In this document: in pieces, positions 1 through 7,501 of the stretch
How the letters are laid out: each line of letters opens with the position of its first letter
Numbering within the stretch: the stretch's first letter is position 1
Source of the DNA: DATLED01 sp046597375
Lineage (GTDB): Bacteria; Actinomycetota; Acidimicrobiia; Acidimicrobiales; CADCTF01
Reading direction: 5' to 3'
DNA: 8,735 bases
NCBI GenBank assembly: GCA_046597375.1
Contig: JBKJKM010000164.1
Span: 1 to 8,735 of the forward strand
Position numbers and translations under genes: made by a program
The notes under the pieces: model-generated
Told to the model about the DNA's origin: nothing
Seen by the model: only the letters and a program-made list of their open reading frames with translations
The model's database searches: none

Positions 1-75
1 GTCGAGAGGGTGGATGACACGTGGAACTCCAAGGAAATCGAAACGCGCACTCGCGCGTGGGGCGTCTGTGATTGA
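1..75 (+). CDS. C-terminal end of an unidentified protein (partial, enters from left edge)
   Basis: Frame 1 reads 24 sense codons from the window edge to a TGA stop at 73-75. The encoded tail is hydrophilic (VERVDDTWNSKEIE, then TRTRAWGVCD). About three quarters of the codons end in G or C, while second positions are comparatively A/T-rich. That is the pattern expected of coding DNA in a GC-rich genome, and the other two plus-strand frames show it less well. The piece is too short to assign a family. If real, the gene is convergent with the minus-strand receiver gene that ends at 184, leaving a gap of 108 bp. The main alternative is that this is non-coding sequence that happens to be open. 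Confidence 0.45.
   Translation, partial: VERVDDTWNSKEIETRTRAWGVCD
43..58 (-). terminator. Possible intrinsic terminator for the minus-strand operon
   Basis: A perfect 6-bp GC-rich stem (43-48 with 53-58) closes a 4-base loop. Read on the minus strand, the hairpin is followed by a T-rich stretch (TTCGATTTCCTT), as in a Rho-independent terminator. It lies about 125 bases past the stop of the receiver gene. The stem is short, the T tract is interrupted, and the hairpin would sit inside the tail of the putative plus-strand gene, so the call is tentative. Confidence 0.35.
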
Positions 76-183
76 CCTGCCCGGGGGGTGACCGCATCGG
101 GAGGTACTGCTCCAGAACGGCCCATCGGTCCGGTGCTGCGACCAACGATGAGACCACGATACCAGTGACGGCCCGTACGACCC
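76..183. other. Gap between convergent genes
   Basis: These 108 bases separate the putative plus-strand gene end from the stop of the minus-strand receiver gene. All three minus-strand frames happen to be open here. None shows a convincing start with a ribosome binding site or a recognisable protein motif, so I see no supported gene. Only short, weak inverted repeats are present. Confidence 0.5.
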
Positions 184-561
184 CTACTTCGAGACGGGCT
201 CGATCTCGAGCAGGGCCTGCACCGTCAACAGGAGATCGGACATCCGGTCCTTGCGGAGGAAGGCGTCCACGAGCGGCTGACGGGCCACTTCGGCCGACAG
301 GTCGTGGGAGCTGAAGAGGAGGATCTTGCAGGCCGGCGCCGCGTCCTTCAGGGCCGGCACGGCGTCCATCCCCATCACGGTGCCCTCGATGTAGTGGTCG
401 AGGATGATCAGGCCGGGCTGCTCCGTACGAGCGAGGGCGATGGCCTCCTCGGCCGTCGCCGCCTCACCCATGACTTCGAGCCGTCCGTCGGCTCGCAGGG
501 TCAACTTGATGAGGAAGCGGATGTCGGCGTCGTCTTCCACGACGACGAGGATCTTGGTCAC
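184..561 (-). CDS. Single-domain response regulator (CheY-like receiver)
   Basis: This 125-residue protein is almost entirely one receiver domain, the usual length for CheY/Spo0F-type regulators. An acidic cluster (E9, D10, D11) follows the first beta strand for Mg binding. D55 in LIILDHY is the expected phosphorylation site. S84 in LLFSSHD matches the conserved Thr/Ser, and K104 in AFLRKD matches the conserved Lys. There is no DNA-binding or enzymatic output domain, so the protein must act through a partner or pass phosphate onward. The GTG start (561-559) overlaps the TGA stop of the upstream histidine-kinase gene (560-558). This suggests translational coupling, because only a weak AGAGAG purine run precedes the start. 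Its cognate kinase is almost certainly that overlapping gene. Family and motif assignments are firm; the target is unknown. Confidence 0.93.
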   Translation of the reverse strand: MTKILVVVEDDADIRFLIKLTLRADGRLEVMGEAATAEEAIALARTEQPGLIILDHYIEGTVMGMDAVPALKDAAPACKILLFSSHDLSAEVARQPLVDAFLRKDRMSDLLLTVQALLEIEPVSK

Positions 562-3500
562 GGCGAGGAACTCTCTACGGGGGCGGCGTTGGCCGTTGGG
601 ATGCTGTAGCCGAAGGTCGAGCCTCCGCCCAGCCGCCTCTCGGCCCAGATGGTGCCGCCCTGAGCCTCCACGATCCGTTGGCAGATGTAGAGGCCGAGGC
701 CGGTGCCCTTGATCTTCCCACGCGCGTCGGCGGCCCGGATGCGGCTGAACTTCTGGAACAGGCGCGGCATGTCCGCGTCCGCAATACCGGAGCCCCGGTC
801 GGACACCTCGACGATCACGAACCCGTCCCGACTCGAGAGGCGCACATCGACCGCCTCGCCCTCGGGCGAGAACTTCAGCGCGTTGCTGAACAGGTTGGTG
901 AGCACCTGCCAGTTGCGTTCGTCGTCTCCGAAGGCCGAAGGAAGGTCGTCGGCGGCGTGCACGGTGATGCGAGGCTCGCTCGTCACCTCGACCTCGAGTG
1001 CGGTCCGCCGGGCCAGTGCTCCGAGGTCGAAGGCGGTGATCTCATAAACGAACTGCCCGGACTCGATGCGCGCCACCTGCAGGACGTCCTCGACGAGTCC
1101 GGAGAGCGCCGTCGTGCTCCGGACCATCATCTCCAGGAGCGTCTGGCGATCGGGGGCCGACAATTGGTCGCCCGAGTGCAACAGCGTGCTGGCCGCACCG
1201 GAGATGCTCGCCATAGGCGAGCGAAGGTCGTGGGCGACCATGGCGACGAACTCGTTCTTGAGGTCGTCGAGGGTGCGGAGGCGCTCGGCGACCTCCTTCT
1301 CCCGCTCGAGCGCCGTCGTCAATTCGCGGTTGGCGACCGCCAGTTCGTCGGTGCGCGAGGCCACTCGTTGTTCCAGGGTGCGGGTGAAGGCTTCGGCGGC
1401 TGCGAACCCCTCGGCGTTCTCCAGGGCCGCGCCGGCGATGGCGGTGAGGAACTGGGCCACCCGCTCGTCGTCGATCCCGTAGAGACCGCCCACCTCGTCG
1501 TGCGTGACGTAAAGGCACGCCACGGCGCGACCTCGCAGGTAGATGGGCGCCGCCAGGGCCGAACGCGTGGCGCTCAACAACATCGAGTCGCCGGGATCGC
1601 CCGGCATCTCCTGGCCGGAGCTCACGGGCCGGCCGGCCCCCAGCGCTTGGGTGACCAAGGTGTGGCTGACGGGCGGCTCGTCGGCGGCTCCCTCGGCGGC
1701 GAGCACGAGTACTTGGACCGCCTGGGGCCGGAGCAGGTTCGCGGCGGCCGTCTCGACGGCCCCGTAAATGGCTCTCGACGTCAACCCGCCGGCCACCAGC
1801 CGTCCCTCGTCGAGCAGCCGCTCGAAGCGATCGGCCAGCGACAGCGTCGGCGCCTGTTCGAAGACATCGTCGGCGACTGGTGCCGGTGCCAGCGCCGCAA
1901 GCAGTTGCGCACCCTCCACGATGTCGGCCTCGGCGCCGGGCCAGCCGGCGGCAAGGCCGACGCGTCCACGCGCCTCCATCGTCATGGCCAACTCCCTGGC
2001 GGCGCCCTGGGCGGTGGCGACGTCGAGGCTGCGGACGAAGAGGTTTCTCGAGTTCCGGTCGCGACCGCGCAGGGCAGCCAACATCGCCGCCTCTCGCAGT
2101 GCGTGTGGCTGGTTGTTGCGATACCAGTAGGCGGTGATGCGGGCGCGCCGCACCGTACGTCTGAGCCCTCGCACCGCCCGCCGACGGTGACGGGGCCCCC
2201 ACACGCCCATCGCCTCGATCTCGAGGCGTTTGACCGTAGCCAGCCAGGCCACGACCGGCGCCACGTACTCCTGGCGAAGGCCGGCGTCGCGGATGAGCCG
2301 GTCGGCCTCCTCGAGCTCCGCCCGCGCGCCGACCAGGTCGCCCTCGGCGATCAGACGGAGGGCTTCGGCGGTCAGCACCTCGGCGGAGGTGTGGACGTCG
2401 TCGCGCGGACGCTCGTGCTCGGCCCGGAGGAGGGCCGCCGGCAGCCGGCCGTCGGTCGCCTTCGACCAAGCACCGAGACCGATGCCGGCAGCCTGCGTGT
2501 CGCCGATCTCCGAACCCATGCGCTGCACCCGTTGGGCCATGGCGACGGATTCCTCGAGCTCGCCCAATCGGTAGTGGGCAAAGGCGAGGTGCCAGGTCGC
2601 AGTGTTGACCTCCCACTGGTCGCCCGTACGTTGCAAAAGCCGGATGGCGCGGCGGCACTTCTCGATGCACTCGGTGTAGCGCGACGCGGCATACAGCACA
2701 ACGCCGTAGAAGTGCAGCGACTGGCCCTGGCCCCAGACGTCCCCCAACTCCTCGCGGATGGCCAGGCTGCGCTGGGCGTAGTCGATGCCGCGCGAGTACC
2801 ACGGCACCATCGTGATGACCGGCGCGTGTTCGGAGTAGGCCTGGGCCAACTCGGGTCCGGGCGGGTAGCGCTCGGCCAGGTTCATCCCGCGCAGGTGCGT
2901 CCAGGCAGTCGGCACACGACCACGGCCGAACCAGTACGAGTAGGCGAGGTCGCTGTAGACGCCTGTCGCGGCGAGGTCGGCGCGTCCTTTGGCCGAGGTC
3001 GGGTCGTTGCGTCCGAGTCGGCTGGGTCGCAGGGTGTGGCCGGCCTGCACGAGCACCTCCCAGATGAGCAACATCAGTGCGATCGTCGAGCGACGAGGTG
3101 GAGGACGACCCATGAGGCGGAGTGCTTCCTCCTGGTGACCCGCCGCCACCCGAACGTCCCCCCGCTTGAACATGAGCTCACCCAGGCTCGCCTCCACGGC
3201 GGCGAGGGTGGCGTCGTCTCGGGCGGCTGCGCGGGCCGCTTCGAGCGGAGCGGCAGCCTCCTCGTAGCGGCCGGCGAGGAAGAGCACCTGGCCCAGACCG
3301 AGGGTGGCCCGCAACCGGGCGTCGGCGTCCGCGCTGGCTCCGCGCTCGGCCACCCGGTACTGGCGTTCGGCCAGGTCGAGGGCGTGGCGGCGACGAGCCT
3401 CGTCACCTGCGGCCAACGCGTACGGCAGCGCCTGCTCCGGCCGTCCGGCGGCATCGAAGTGGTATCCGAGCTCGAACACCGGCAGCGGTTTGATGAGCTG

Positions 3501-5582
3501 CAGCCGCTCGGCCGCCCGGAGGTGGAGACCAGCCAGTTCCTCCGGCTCGAGGTCGCCCAGCAGCGTCTCTCGGAGCTTGTCGTGCACGAAGGCACAGTGA
3601 CCGCCGTAGGACGAGGCCCACAGAATGTGCCGCCGGCGAGCCTCATCGACCGCAGCCACCGCCTCACCCGACCGCTGGCCCGCAAGATCGGCGGCCATCT
3701 CGAGATCGAATTCCTTGCCGAGCACGGCCCCAACGGTGAGCAGCTCCCGGGCTGCGTCCGGAAGCAGCCGGAGCCGCCGGCTCAAAAAGGCGGCCGCCCG
3801 TCGCGACGACGACACATCGGCGAGGGCCTCGTGGTCGACCTCCCAGACGTCGCCTTCCCGGACGAGCGCCCCGATCTCCACGAGGCCGCGAAGCACCGCC
3901 GAGGCCATGAACGGGCTGCCCGCAGAAAGGTCCTCGACCACCCGCACGGCCTCGTCCGGAAGGGGGCCGGCCATCGATTCCACCAAGCCGCGGACGTCGT
4001 CCCCGCCGAACGGAGCAAGGGCCAGCGCCAGCCGAGCGGGCAGCCGCCGGAGGGCATGGTCGGGTCCGACCTCGTCGCTCCTGAAGGCGGCCAACACCAT
4101 CGTGTGGCGAGCCTCGCCGGGGGTCCGACGCGTCGCCGCCCACCGCTCGAGCACGCGCAGGGTCGGCTCATCCGCCCATTGGCAGTCGTCGAGCAACACG
4201 AGCGCCGGGCGCTCGCCATCACTCAGGGCCTCGAGAAGCGCCACGAGGGCCAAGACGACGCGTGCGGGGCCGTGCTCCTCGGGCCCGACCACGCTGCGCC
4301 CCGGGAGCACCCCGGCGACGACGGGCAAGGCCGACCGAACACCATCGGCGTGGTCGTCGAGTCGGGTGGCGAGCAGCCGGCCGAGATCTCCGTCCGCCGT
4401 CGCCGCACCGACGATCTCGTCGCCGAGCGCGGCAAAGACCTGGAAGGGCAACGTGGCCGCCTGATCGAGGCCCTGACCCCGGAGCACCCAGGCGCCGCCG
4501 GCGCCGCTGCGCTGGGCCAGCTCGTCGAGCAGCCGACTCTTCCCCCCGCCAGACTCCGCCTCGACCAGCACCAGGGCACCGTCGCCGGCGTGAGCCCGCG
4601 CGAGCTCCTGGTCGAGCGCCGCCAGCTCGCCCGTCCGTCCGACAAAAGCCGGCTCGGTGATCGTGCGTCGTTCGTCGTGGACGCCGATCACGATCGCCGG
4701 ATCGGGATTTCCGGTCGCCAACTCCGCCTGGAGTTGGTCGAGGTCGGCGACCACCGCGGACGCCGTCTGGTACCGATCGCGCGGGTCCTTGCGGAGGAGC
4801 CGCTGGACGACCTCGTCGAGGGCTCCCGGTACGTCGAGGCCGAGAGAGCGAAGGCGGGGCGGCCGCGCGCTGGCGTGCGCACGAAGCACTTCGCCGACGG
4901 TGGCGCCGTCGAACGGAGGTCGACCGGCAAGGAGCTCGAAGAGCACCGTGCCGGCGGAGTAGAGGTCGGCCCGTTCGTCGACGTCATGGTGGAGGATGCC
5001 GGCCTGCTCGGGCGACGCGTAGCGCGCCGTGCCGACCGGCAGGTCTCGAAGGGATTGCTCGAGCCACTCGGTGCGGGCCAACCCGAAGTCGATGAGTCGA
5101 AGTCGGAATCCGGTCGCCGTCGGTGCGCCATCGACGATGACGTTGGCGGGCTTGACGTCCCGGTGCACGACGCCGGACGCGTGGGCCTCGGCCAGCGCCC
5201 GAAACAGCTCAGCAGCTACCGCGATGGCGTCGGCCGGCACGAACCGTCCGGTGACGTCGAGCCGCTGCTCGAGGCTCTCACCCTCGGCCAGGGGCATCAC
5301 CAGGAGGAGAGCATCGTCGTGCACGGCCACCTCCAGGATCGAGGCCAGTCGCGGGCTGTCGAGACGGCGAAGGATCTCCGACTCGTGTTCGAGGCGCATG
5401 CGAGCACCGGCGGGAACGGCTATCAGTCCAACGGCCTTGACCACCACCTGCTCACCGCTGTGTCGGTCGATGGCGACCACCGTCGTCACCCCACCGCCGG
5501 ACTTCAACTCGCGGACCGACTCGTACCGGCCCCCGAGGAGCCGGACGGTGCTCCCCAGCACCGAGTCGGTCGTGTCCACCAT
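558..5582 (-). CDS. Trifunctional Ser/Thr protein kinase / AAA ATPase / GAF sensor histidine kinase
   Basis: Domains of this 1674-residue protein in order: (1) Ser/Thr kinase, about 20-290, with K49, HRDVKPAN (catalytic D142), DFG (D165) and SPEQ (E192); its glycine loop is partly degenerate. (2) AAA/STAND-like ATPase, about 313-600, opening with FVGR; Walker A at 342-349 (K348, S349) and Walker B LVLLDDCQWAD (D465, D466). (3) Helical TPR-like region, about 680-1130. (4) GAF domain, about 1250-1390. (5) Coiled coil, about 1393-1440. (6) HisKA with H1451 in AHDLRSP. (7) HATPase with N1567, the DRGSGI box (D1595) and GTGLGL (1626-1631). No membrane segment is visible, so it is probably cytosolic. 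Similar fusions are known, notably in cyanobacteria. The signal is unknown. I chose ATG 5582 because the upstream ATG at 5699 would overlap the preceding gene by 74 bp and add 39 residues with no domain; 5582 lacks a clear Shine-Dalgarno, so the start is less sure than the gene. Confidence 0.93.
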   Translation of the reverse strand: MVDTTDSVLGSTVRLLGGRYESVRELKSGGGVTTVVAIDRHSGEQVVVKAVGLIAVPAGARMRLEHESEILRRLDSPRLASILEVAVHDDALLLVMPLAEGESLEQRLDVTGRFVPADAIAVAAELFRALAEAHASGVVHRDVKPANVIVDGAPTATGFRLRLIDFGLARTEWLEQSLRDLPVGTARYASPEQAGILHHDVDERADLYSAGTVLFELLAGRPPFDGATVGEVLRAHASARPPRLRSLGLDVPGALDEVVQRLLRKDPRDRYQTASAVVADLDQLQAELATGNPDPAIVIGVHDERRTITEPAFVGRTGELAALDQELARAHAGDGALVLVEAESGGGKSRLLDELAQRSGAGGAWVLRGQGLDQAATLPFQVFAALGDEIVGAATADGDLGRLLATRLDDHADGVRSALPVVAGVLPGRSVVGPEEHGPARVVLALVALLEALSDGERPALVLLDDCQWADEPTLRVLERWAATRRTPGEARHTMVLAAFRSDEVGPDHALRRLPARLALALAPFGGDDVRGLVESMAGPLPDEAVRVVEDLSAGSPFMASAVLRGLVEIGALVREGDVWEVDHEALADVSSSRRAAAFLSRRLRLLPDAARELLTVGAVLGKEFDLEMAADLAGQRSGEAVAAVDEARRRHILWASSYGGHCAFVHDKLRETLLGDLEPEELAGLHLRAAERLQLIKPLPVFELGYHFDAAGRPEQALPYALAAGDEARRRHALDLAERQYRVAERGASADADARLRATLGLGQVLFLAGRYEEAAAPLEAARAAARDDATLAAVEASLGELMFKRGDVRVAAGHQEEALRLMGRPPPRRSTIALMLLIWEVLVQAGHTLRPSRLGRNDPTSAKGRADLAATGVYSDLAYSYWFGRGRVPTAWTHLRGMNLAERYPPGPELAQAYSEHAPVITMVPWYSRGIDYAQRSLAIREELGDVWGQGQSLHFYGVVLYAASRYTECIEKCRRAIRLLQRTGDQWEVNTATWHLAFAHYRLGELEESVAMAQRVQRMGSEIGDTQAAGIGLGAWSKATDGRLPAALLRAEHERPRDDVHTSAEVLTAEALRLIAEGDLVGARAELEEADRLIRDAGLRQEYVAPVVAWLATVKRLEIEAMGVWGPRHRRRAVRGLRRTVRRARITAYWYRNNQPHALREAAMLAALRGRDRNSRNLFVRSLDVATAQGAARELAMTMEARGRVGLAAGWPGAEADIVEGAQLLAALAPAPVADDVFEQAPTLSLADRFERLLDEGRLVAGGLTSRAIYGAVETAAANLLRPQAVQVLVLAAEGAADEPPVSHTLVTQALGAGRPVSSGQEMPGDPGDSMLLSATRSALAAPIYLRGRAVACLYVTHDEVGGLYGIDDERVAQFLTAIAGAALENAEGFAAAEAFTRTLEQRVASRTDELAVANRELTTALEREKEVAERLRTLDDLKNEFVAMVAHDLRSPMASISGAASTLLHSGDQLSAPDRQTLLEMMVRSTTALSGLVEDVLQVARIESGQFVYEITAFDLGALARRTALEVEVTSEPRITVHAADDLPSAFGDDERNWQVLTNLFSNALKFSPEGEAVDVRLSSRDGFVIVEVSDRGSGIADADMPRLFQKFSRIRAADARGKIKGTGLGLYICQRIVEAQGGTIWAERRLGGGSTFGYSIPTANAAPVESSSP

Positions 5583-5625
5583 GGGTTGTGGCGCCAGTGT
5601 GCCAGACGGGCTGGCAGCTGGACCT
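5583..5625 (-). promoter_or_regulatory. Short intergenic spacer with hairpin ahead of the kinase start
   Basis: The 43-base gap between the amidohydrolase stop and the chosen kinase start contains a perfect 6-bp stem (5600-5605 with 5611-5616) around a 5-base loop. After a small internal loop, three more pairs follow (5595-5597 with 5618-5620). There is no T tract after it on the minus strand, so it is not a standard intrinsic terminator. It ends about 17 bases before the ATG and could affect ribosome access, RNA processing or partial termination. No strong ribosome binding site is seen here. The structure is visible in the sequence; the role is inferred. Confidence 0.35.
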
Positions 5626-7353
5626 TCAGGCAGTGCGCACCGGTGCCGGCTGGTGACCGCGCACCAGGCGGCCGGGCAGCGCGCCCGTGTGCTGCCCATC
5701 GGTGTAGATCTCGGTGCCGGCCACGAACGTGTGCCGGTAACCCTCGGCCCGTTGCAGGAGGCGCTTGCCGCCCGCCGGCAAGTCGAACACCATCTCGGGT
5801 TTGTGCAACGTCAGGGCGTCGTAGTCGACGACGTTGACATCGGCTCGCATCCCCGGCTCGAGGGTGCCGCGGTCGAGGAGTCCGACGGCCCGCGCCGTCT
5901 CGCGCGTCTGGCGGCGGATGACGTGGGCCAACTCGAGACGCTCGCCTCGGGTGCGGTCGCGCACCCAGTGCGTGAGCATCGACGTCGGGAAGCTGGCATC
6001 GCAGATCGTGCCGACGTGGGCGCCACCGTCGGAGAGGCCCGGGATCGAGTGCTCGTCGAGATGCATCGTGTGTACGACATCGAGGTTGCCGGCGGCGTAA
6101 TTGAGGAACGGGACGTAGAGCAGGTTGCGCCCCTCGTCCTCGAGTATGGCGTCGTAGGCCAGCTCCCACGGTGCCATGCCCCGCCGACGCGCCTCCGCGG
6201 CGATCGAGTCTTCTGGCCGGGGCTCGTAGTCAGGCGGGTCGCCGAGTCGGAACATCTTTTCGAAGCGCTGATGGAAGGCCGGACCGAGCTCGGCCTCGTC
6301 CCGCAGCAGGGCCTCCCGGAACACGGGATCGCGCAGCGCCGCCACCTTCTCGGCCAACGACAAGTCGAGAAGTGCCTTGTAGCGGGCATGACCCCGGAAC
6401 GGGCTCTGCGTGGCCTCGAGCCCGAGCAGCGCGCCGATGGCGCGGGCGGCGACCTGGGCCCGCACCTCGAGACCGTCGGCGTTGGCAGCGGCGATGTGAT
6501 CGAGCACCTGACGCCACTGATCGGGCATCCGGTCGGCCTGGGCGATCGAGATCGAGAGGGGTCGCTTGGCGGCCGCCGCCATGTTGCGGAAGATGCCGAA
6601 CTCCCGATCGACGTCGAGGAAGTCGGACACGAGGGCGAGCACGCCCTTGCCGCTGGCACCCATCGCCTCGGCGATGCCCACGAGCTCGGGTTCCGACGCC
6701 GTCAGCGTGGGCGTGGGCTCGCCCTTACTGGTGCGGTGGTTGAGGGTCCGCGAGGTGGTGAACCCGAGGGCACCGGCTTCGACGGCTTCTCGCACGAGCT
6801 CGCCCATCTCGGCGATCTCCTCCGGCGTCGCCTCGTCGCGGTTCGCCCCTCGCTCCCCCATCACGTAGAGGCGCACCGCGCCATGCGGCACCTGCGCGGC
6901 GAAATCGATGTCGTGAGGACGACGCTCGAGGGCATCGAGGTACTCGGGGAAGGTCTCCCAGTCCCAGGACAGTCCCTCGTGGAGGGCGGCTCCGGGAATG
7001 TCCTCCACGCCTTCCATCAACTCGATCAGGCGTTGGTGGTCGTGCCCGTGCACCGGCGCGAACCCGACGCCACAGTTGCCGAACACCACCGTGGTCACCC
7101 CGTGCCAAGGTGACGGTAGGAGCTGCGTGTCCCAGGTCGCCTGACCGTCGTAGTGCGTGTGGACGTCGACGAATCCCGGGGTCACGAGCGCGCCGTCGAC
7201 GTCGATGACCCGTGCCGCCTGGCCGGCGACCACGTCACCGTTTCCGACAGCCACCACGACGCCGTCGGCGATGGCGACGTCGGCAGTGCGAGGCGCAGCA
7301 CCGGTGCCGTCGACGACCGTGCCCCCACGGATCACCACATCGAACTTCGCCAT
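5626..7353 (-). CDS. Amidohydrolase family 3 protein, N-acyl-D-amino-acid deacylase-like
   Basis: This 575-residue cytosolic protein has the metal-dependent amidohydrolase layout. An N-terminal beta segment (FDVVIRGGTVVDGTG) leads into GFVDVHTHYD with metal ligands H65 and H67. FGNCGVGFAP follows, with C94 at the place of the metal-binding Cys of D-aminoacylases. Near the C-terminus are LSDGGAH (catalytic-type D442) and the closing GTLEPGMRADVNVVD segment. These are hallmarks of the N-acyl-D-amino-acid deacylase/D-aminoacylase branch, which hydrolyses the N-acyl bond of D-amino acids; the real substrate here is not known. The two histidines that complete the metal site in characterised D-aminoacylases are not apparent around residues 237-273, so activity may differ. 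The ATG at 7353 is chosen because AAGGGGGA lies 5 bases upstream and the family N-terminus begins there; the frame is open upstream without homologous content. It is probably the first gene of the minus-strand unit. Confidence 0.88.
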   Translation of the reverse strand: MAKFDVVIRGGTVVDGTGAAPRTADVAIADGVVVAVGNGDVVAGQAARVIDVDGALVTPGFVDVHTHYDGQATWDTQLLPSPWHGVTTVVFGNCGVGFAPVHGHDHQRLIELMEGVEDIPGAALHEGLSWDWETFPEYLDALERRPHDIDFAAQVPHGAVRLYVMGERGANRDEATPEEIAEMGELVREAVEAGALGFTTSRTLNHRTSKGEPTPTLTASEPELVGIAEAMGASGKGVLALVSDFLDVDREFGIFRNMAAAAKRPLSISIAQADRMPDQWRQVLDHIAAANADGLEVRAQVAARAIGALLGLEATQSPFRGHARYKALLDLSLAEKVAALRDPVFREALLRDEAELGPAFHQRFEKMFRLGDPPDYEPRPEDSIAAEARRRGMAPWELAYDAILEDEGRNLLYVPFLNYAAGNLDVVHTMHLDEHSIPGLSDGGAHVGTICDASFPTSMLTHWVRDRTRGERLELAHVIRRQTRETARAVGLLDRGTLEPGMRADVNVVDYDALTLHKPEMVFDLPAGGKRLLQRAEGYRHTFVAGTEIYTDGQHTGALPGRLVRGHQPAPVRTA

Positions 7354-7357
7354 CGAG

Positions 7358-7365
7358 TCCCCCTT
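7358..7365 (-). promoter_or_regulatory. Ribosome binding site of the amidohydrolase gene
   Basis: On the minus strand AAGGGGGA lies just before the ATG at 7353 with about 5 bases between. It is the best Shine-Dalgarno match in the window. It decides the start at 7353 over the ATG at 7665, which would add 104 residues of unrelated sequence and run across the divergent gene. Confidence 0.7.
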
Positions 7366-7430
7366 GCTTCGCTGCCTCATCCTCGCACGAGTCCTGCTGC
7401 CAGTCGTGGGTGGATTGACTAGGTACTTCG

Positions 7431-7450
7431 GGTCATTCGAGCGAATGGCC
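7431..7450. promoter_or_regulatory. 20-bp inverted repeat, candidate operator
   Basis: GGTCATTCG (7431-7439) and CGAATGGCC (7442-7450) are inverted copies with 8 of 9 positions matching and a 2-base centre. The 2-base spacer is too short for a good RNA loop, so a dimeric DNA-binding regulator is the likelier reader. The dyad lies 61 bases before the plus-strand start and 87 before the minus-strand start, well placed to control both genes. No regulator gene of this type is in the window. Confidence 0.45.
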
Positions 7451-7501
7451 AGCGGGGAAAGGAGGGCAACCACGTTCTGAGCGGGAAGAGCTTTCACCGC
7501 G

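Larger units (their letters stand above)
7354..7501. promoter_or_regulatory. Divergent intergenic region (promoters of both flanking genes expected)
   Basis: This 148-bp region lies between two divergent starts, the amidohydrolase at 7353 (minus) and the secreted peptidase-like gene at 7502 (plus), so it should hold promoters for both. A TTGACT at 7415-7420 resembles a plus-strand -35 box, but no good -10 box sits 16-19 bases downstream. I therefore do not assign a promoter. A GGAAGAG run at 7484-7490 is a weak candidate ribosome binding site for the plus-strand gene. An in-frame TGA at 7478-7480 bounds that gene's possible start. Confidence 0.55.

Noticed and set aside
1042..2802. A 586-codon minus-strand open frame
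   Set aside because: It is an alternate frame within the kinase gene, dominated by Arg, Gly, Pro and Ala, with no domain; the real frame carries the TPR, GAF and HisKA regions.
5583..5699. Longer kinase start at ATG 5699 (39 extra residues)
   Set aside because: It would overlap the amidohydrolase gene by 74 bp, and the added residues are Arg/Pro/Ala-rich with no domain. The kinase domain begins about 20 residues after ATG 5582.
678..5837. A 1719-codon open frame on the plus strand opposite the giant kinase gene
   Set aside because: It mirrors a GC-rich coding sequence whose minus-strand frame has seven recognisable domains. The plus-strand translation is rich in Arg, Gly, His and Gln and has no recognisable motif, so it is an antisense shadow despite its length.
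5029..7113. A 694-codon plus-strand open frame
   Set aside because: It spans the antisense of two well-supported minus-strand genes, and its translation shows no family motif.
7415..7443. Sigma-70-like promoter with TTGACT as -35
   Set aside because: No acceptable -10 hexamer lies at a spacing of 16-19 bases, so a single -35-like match is not enough to call a promoter.
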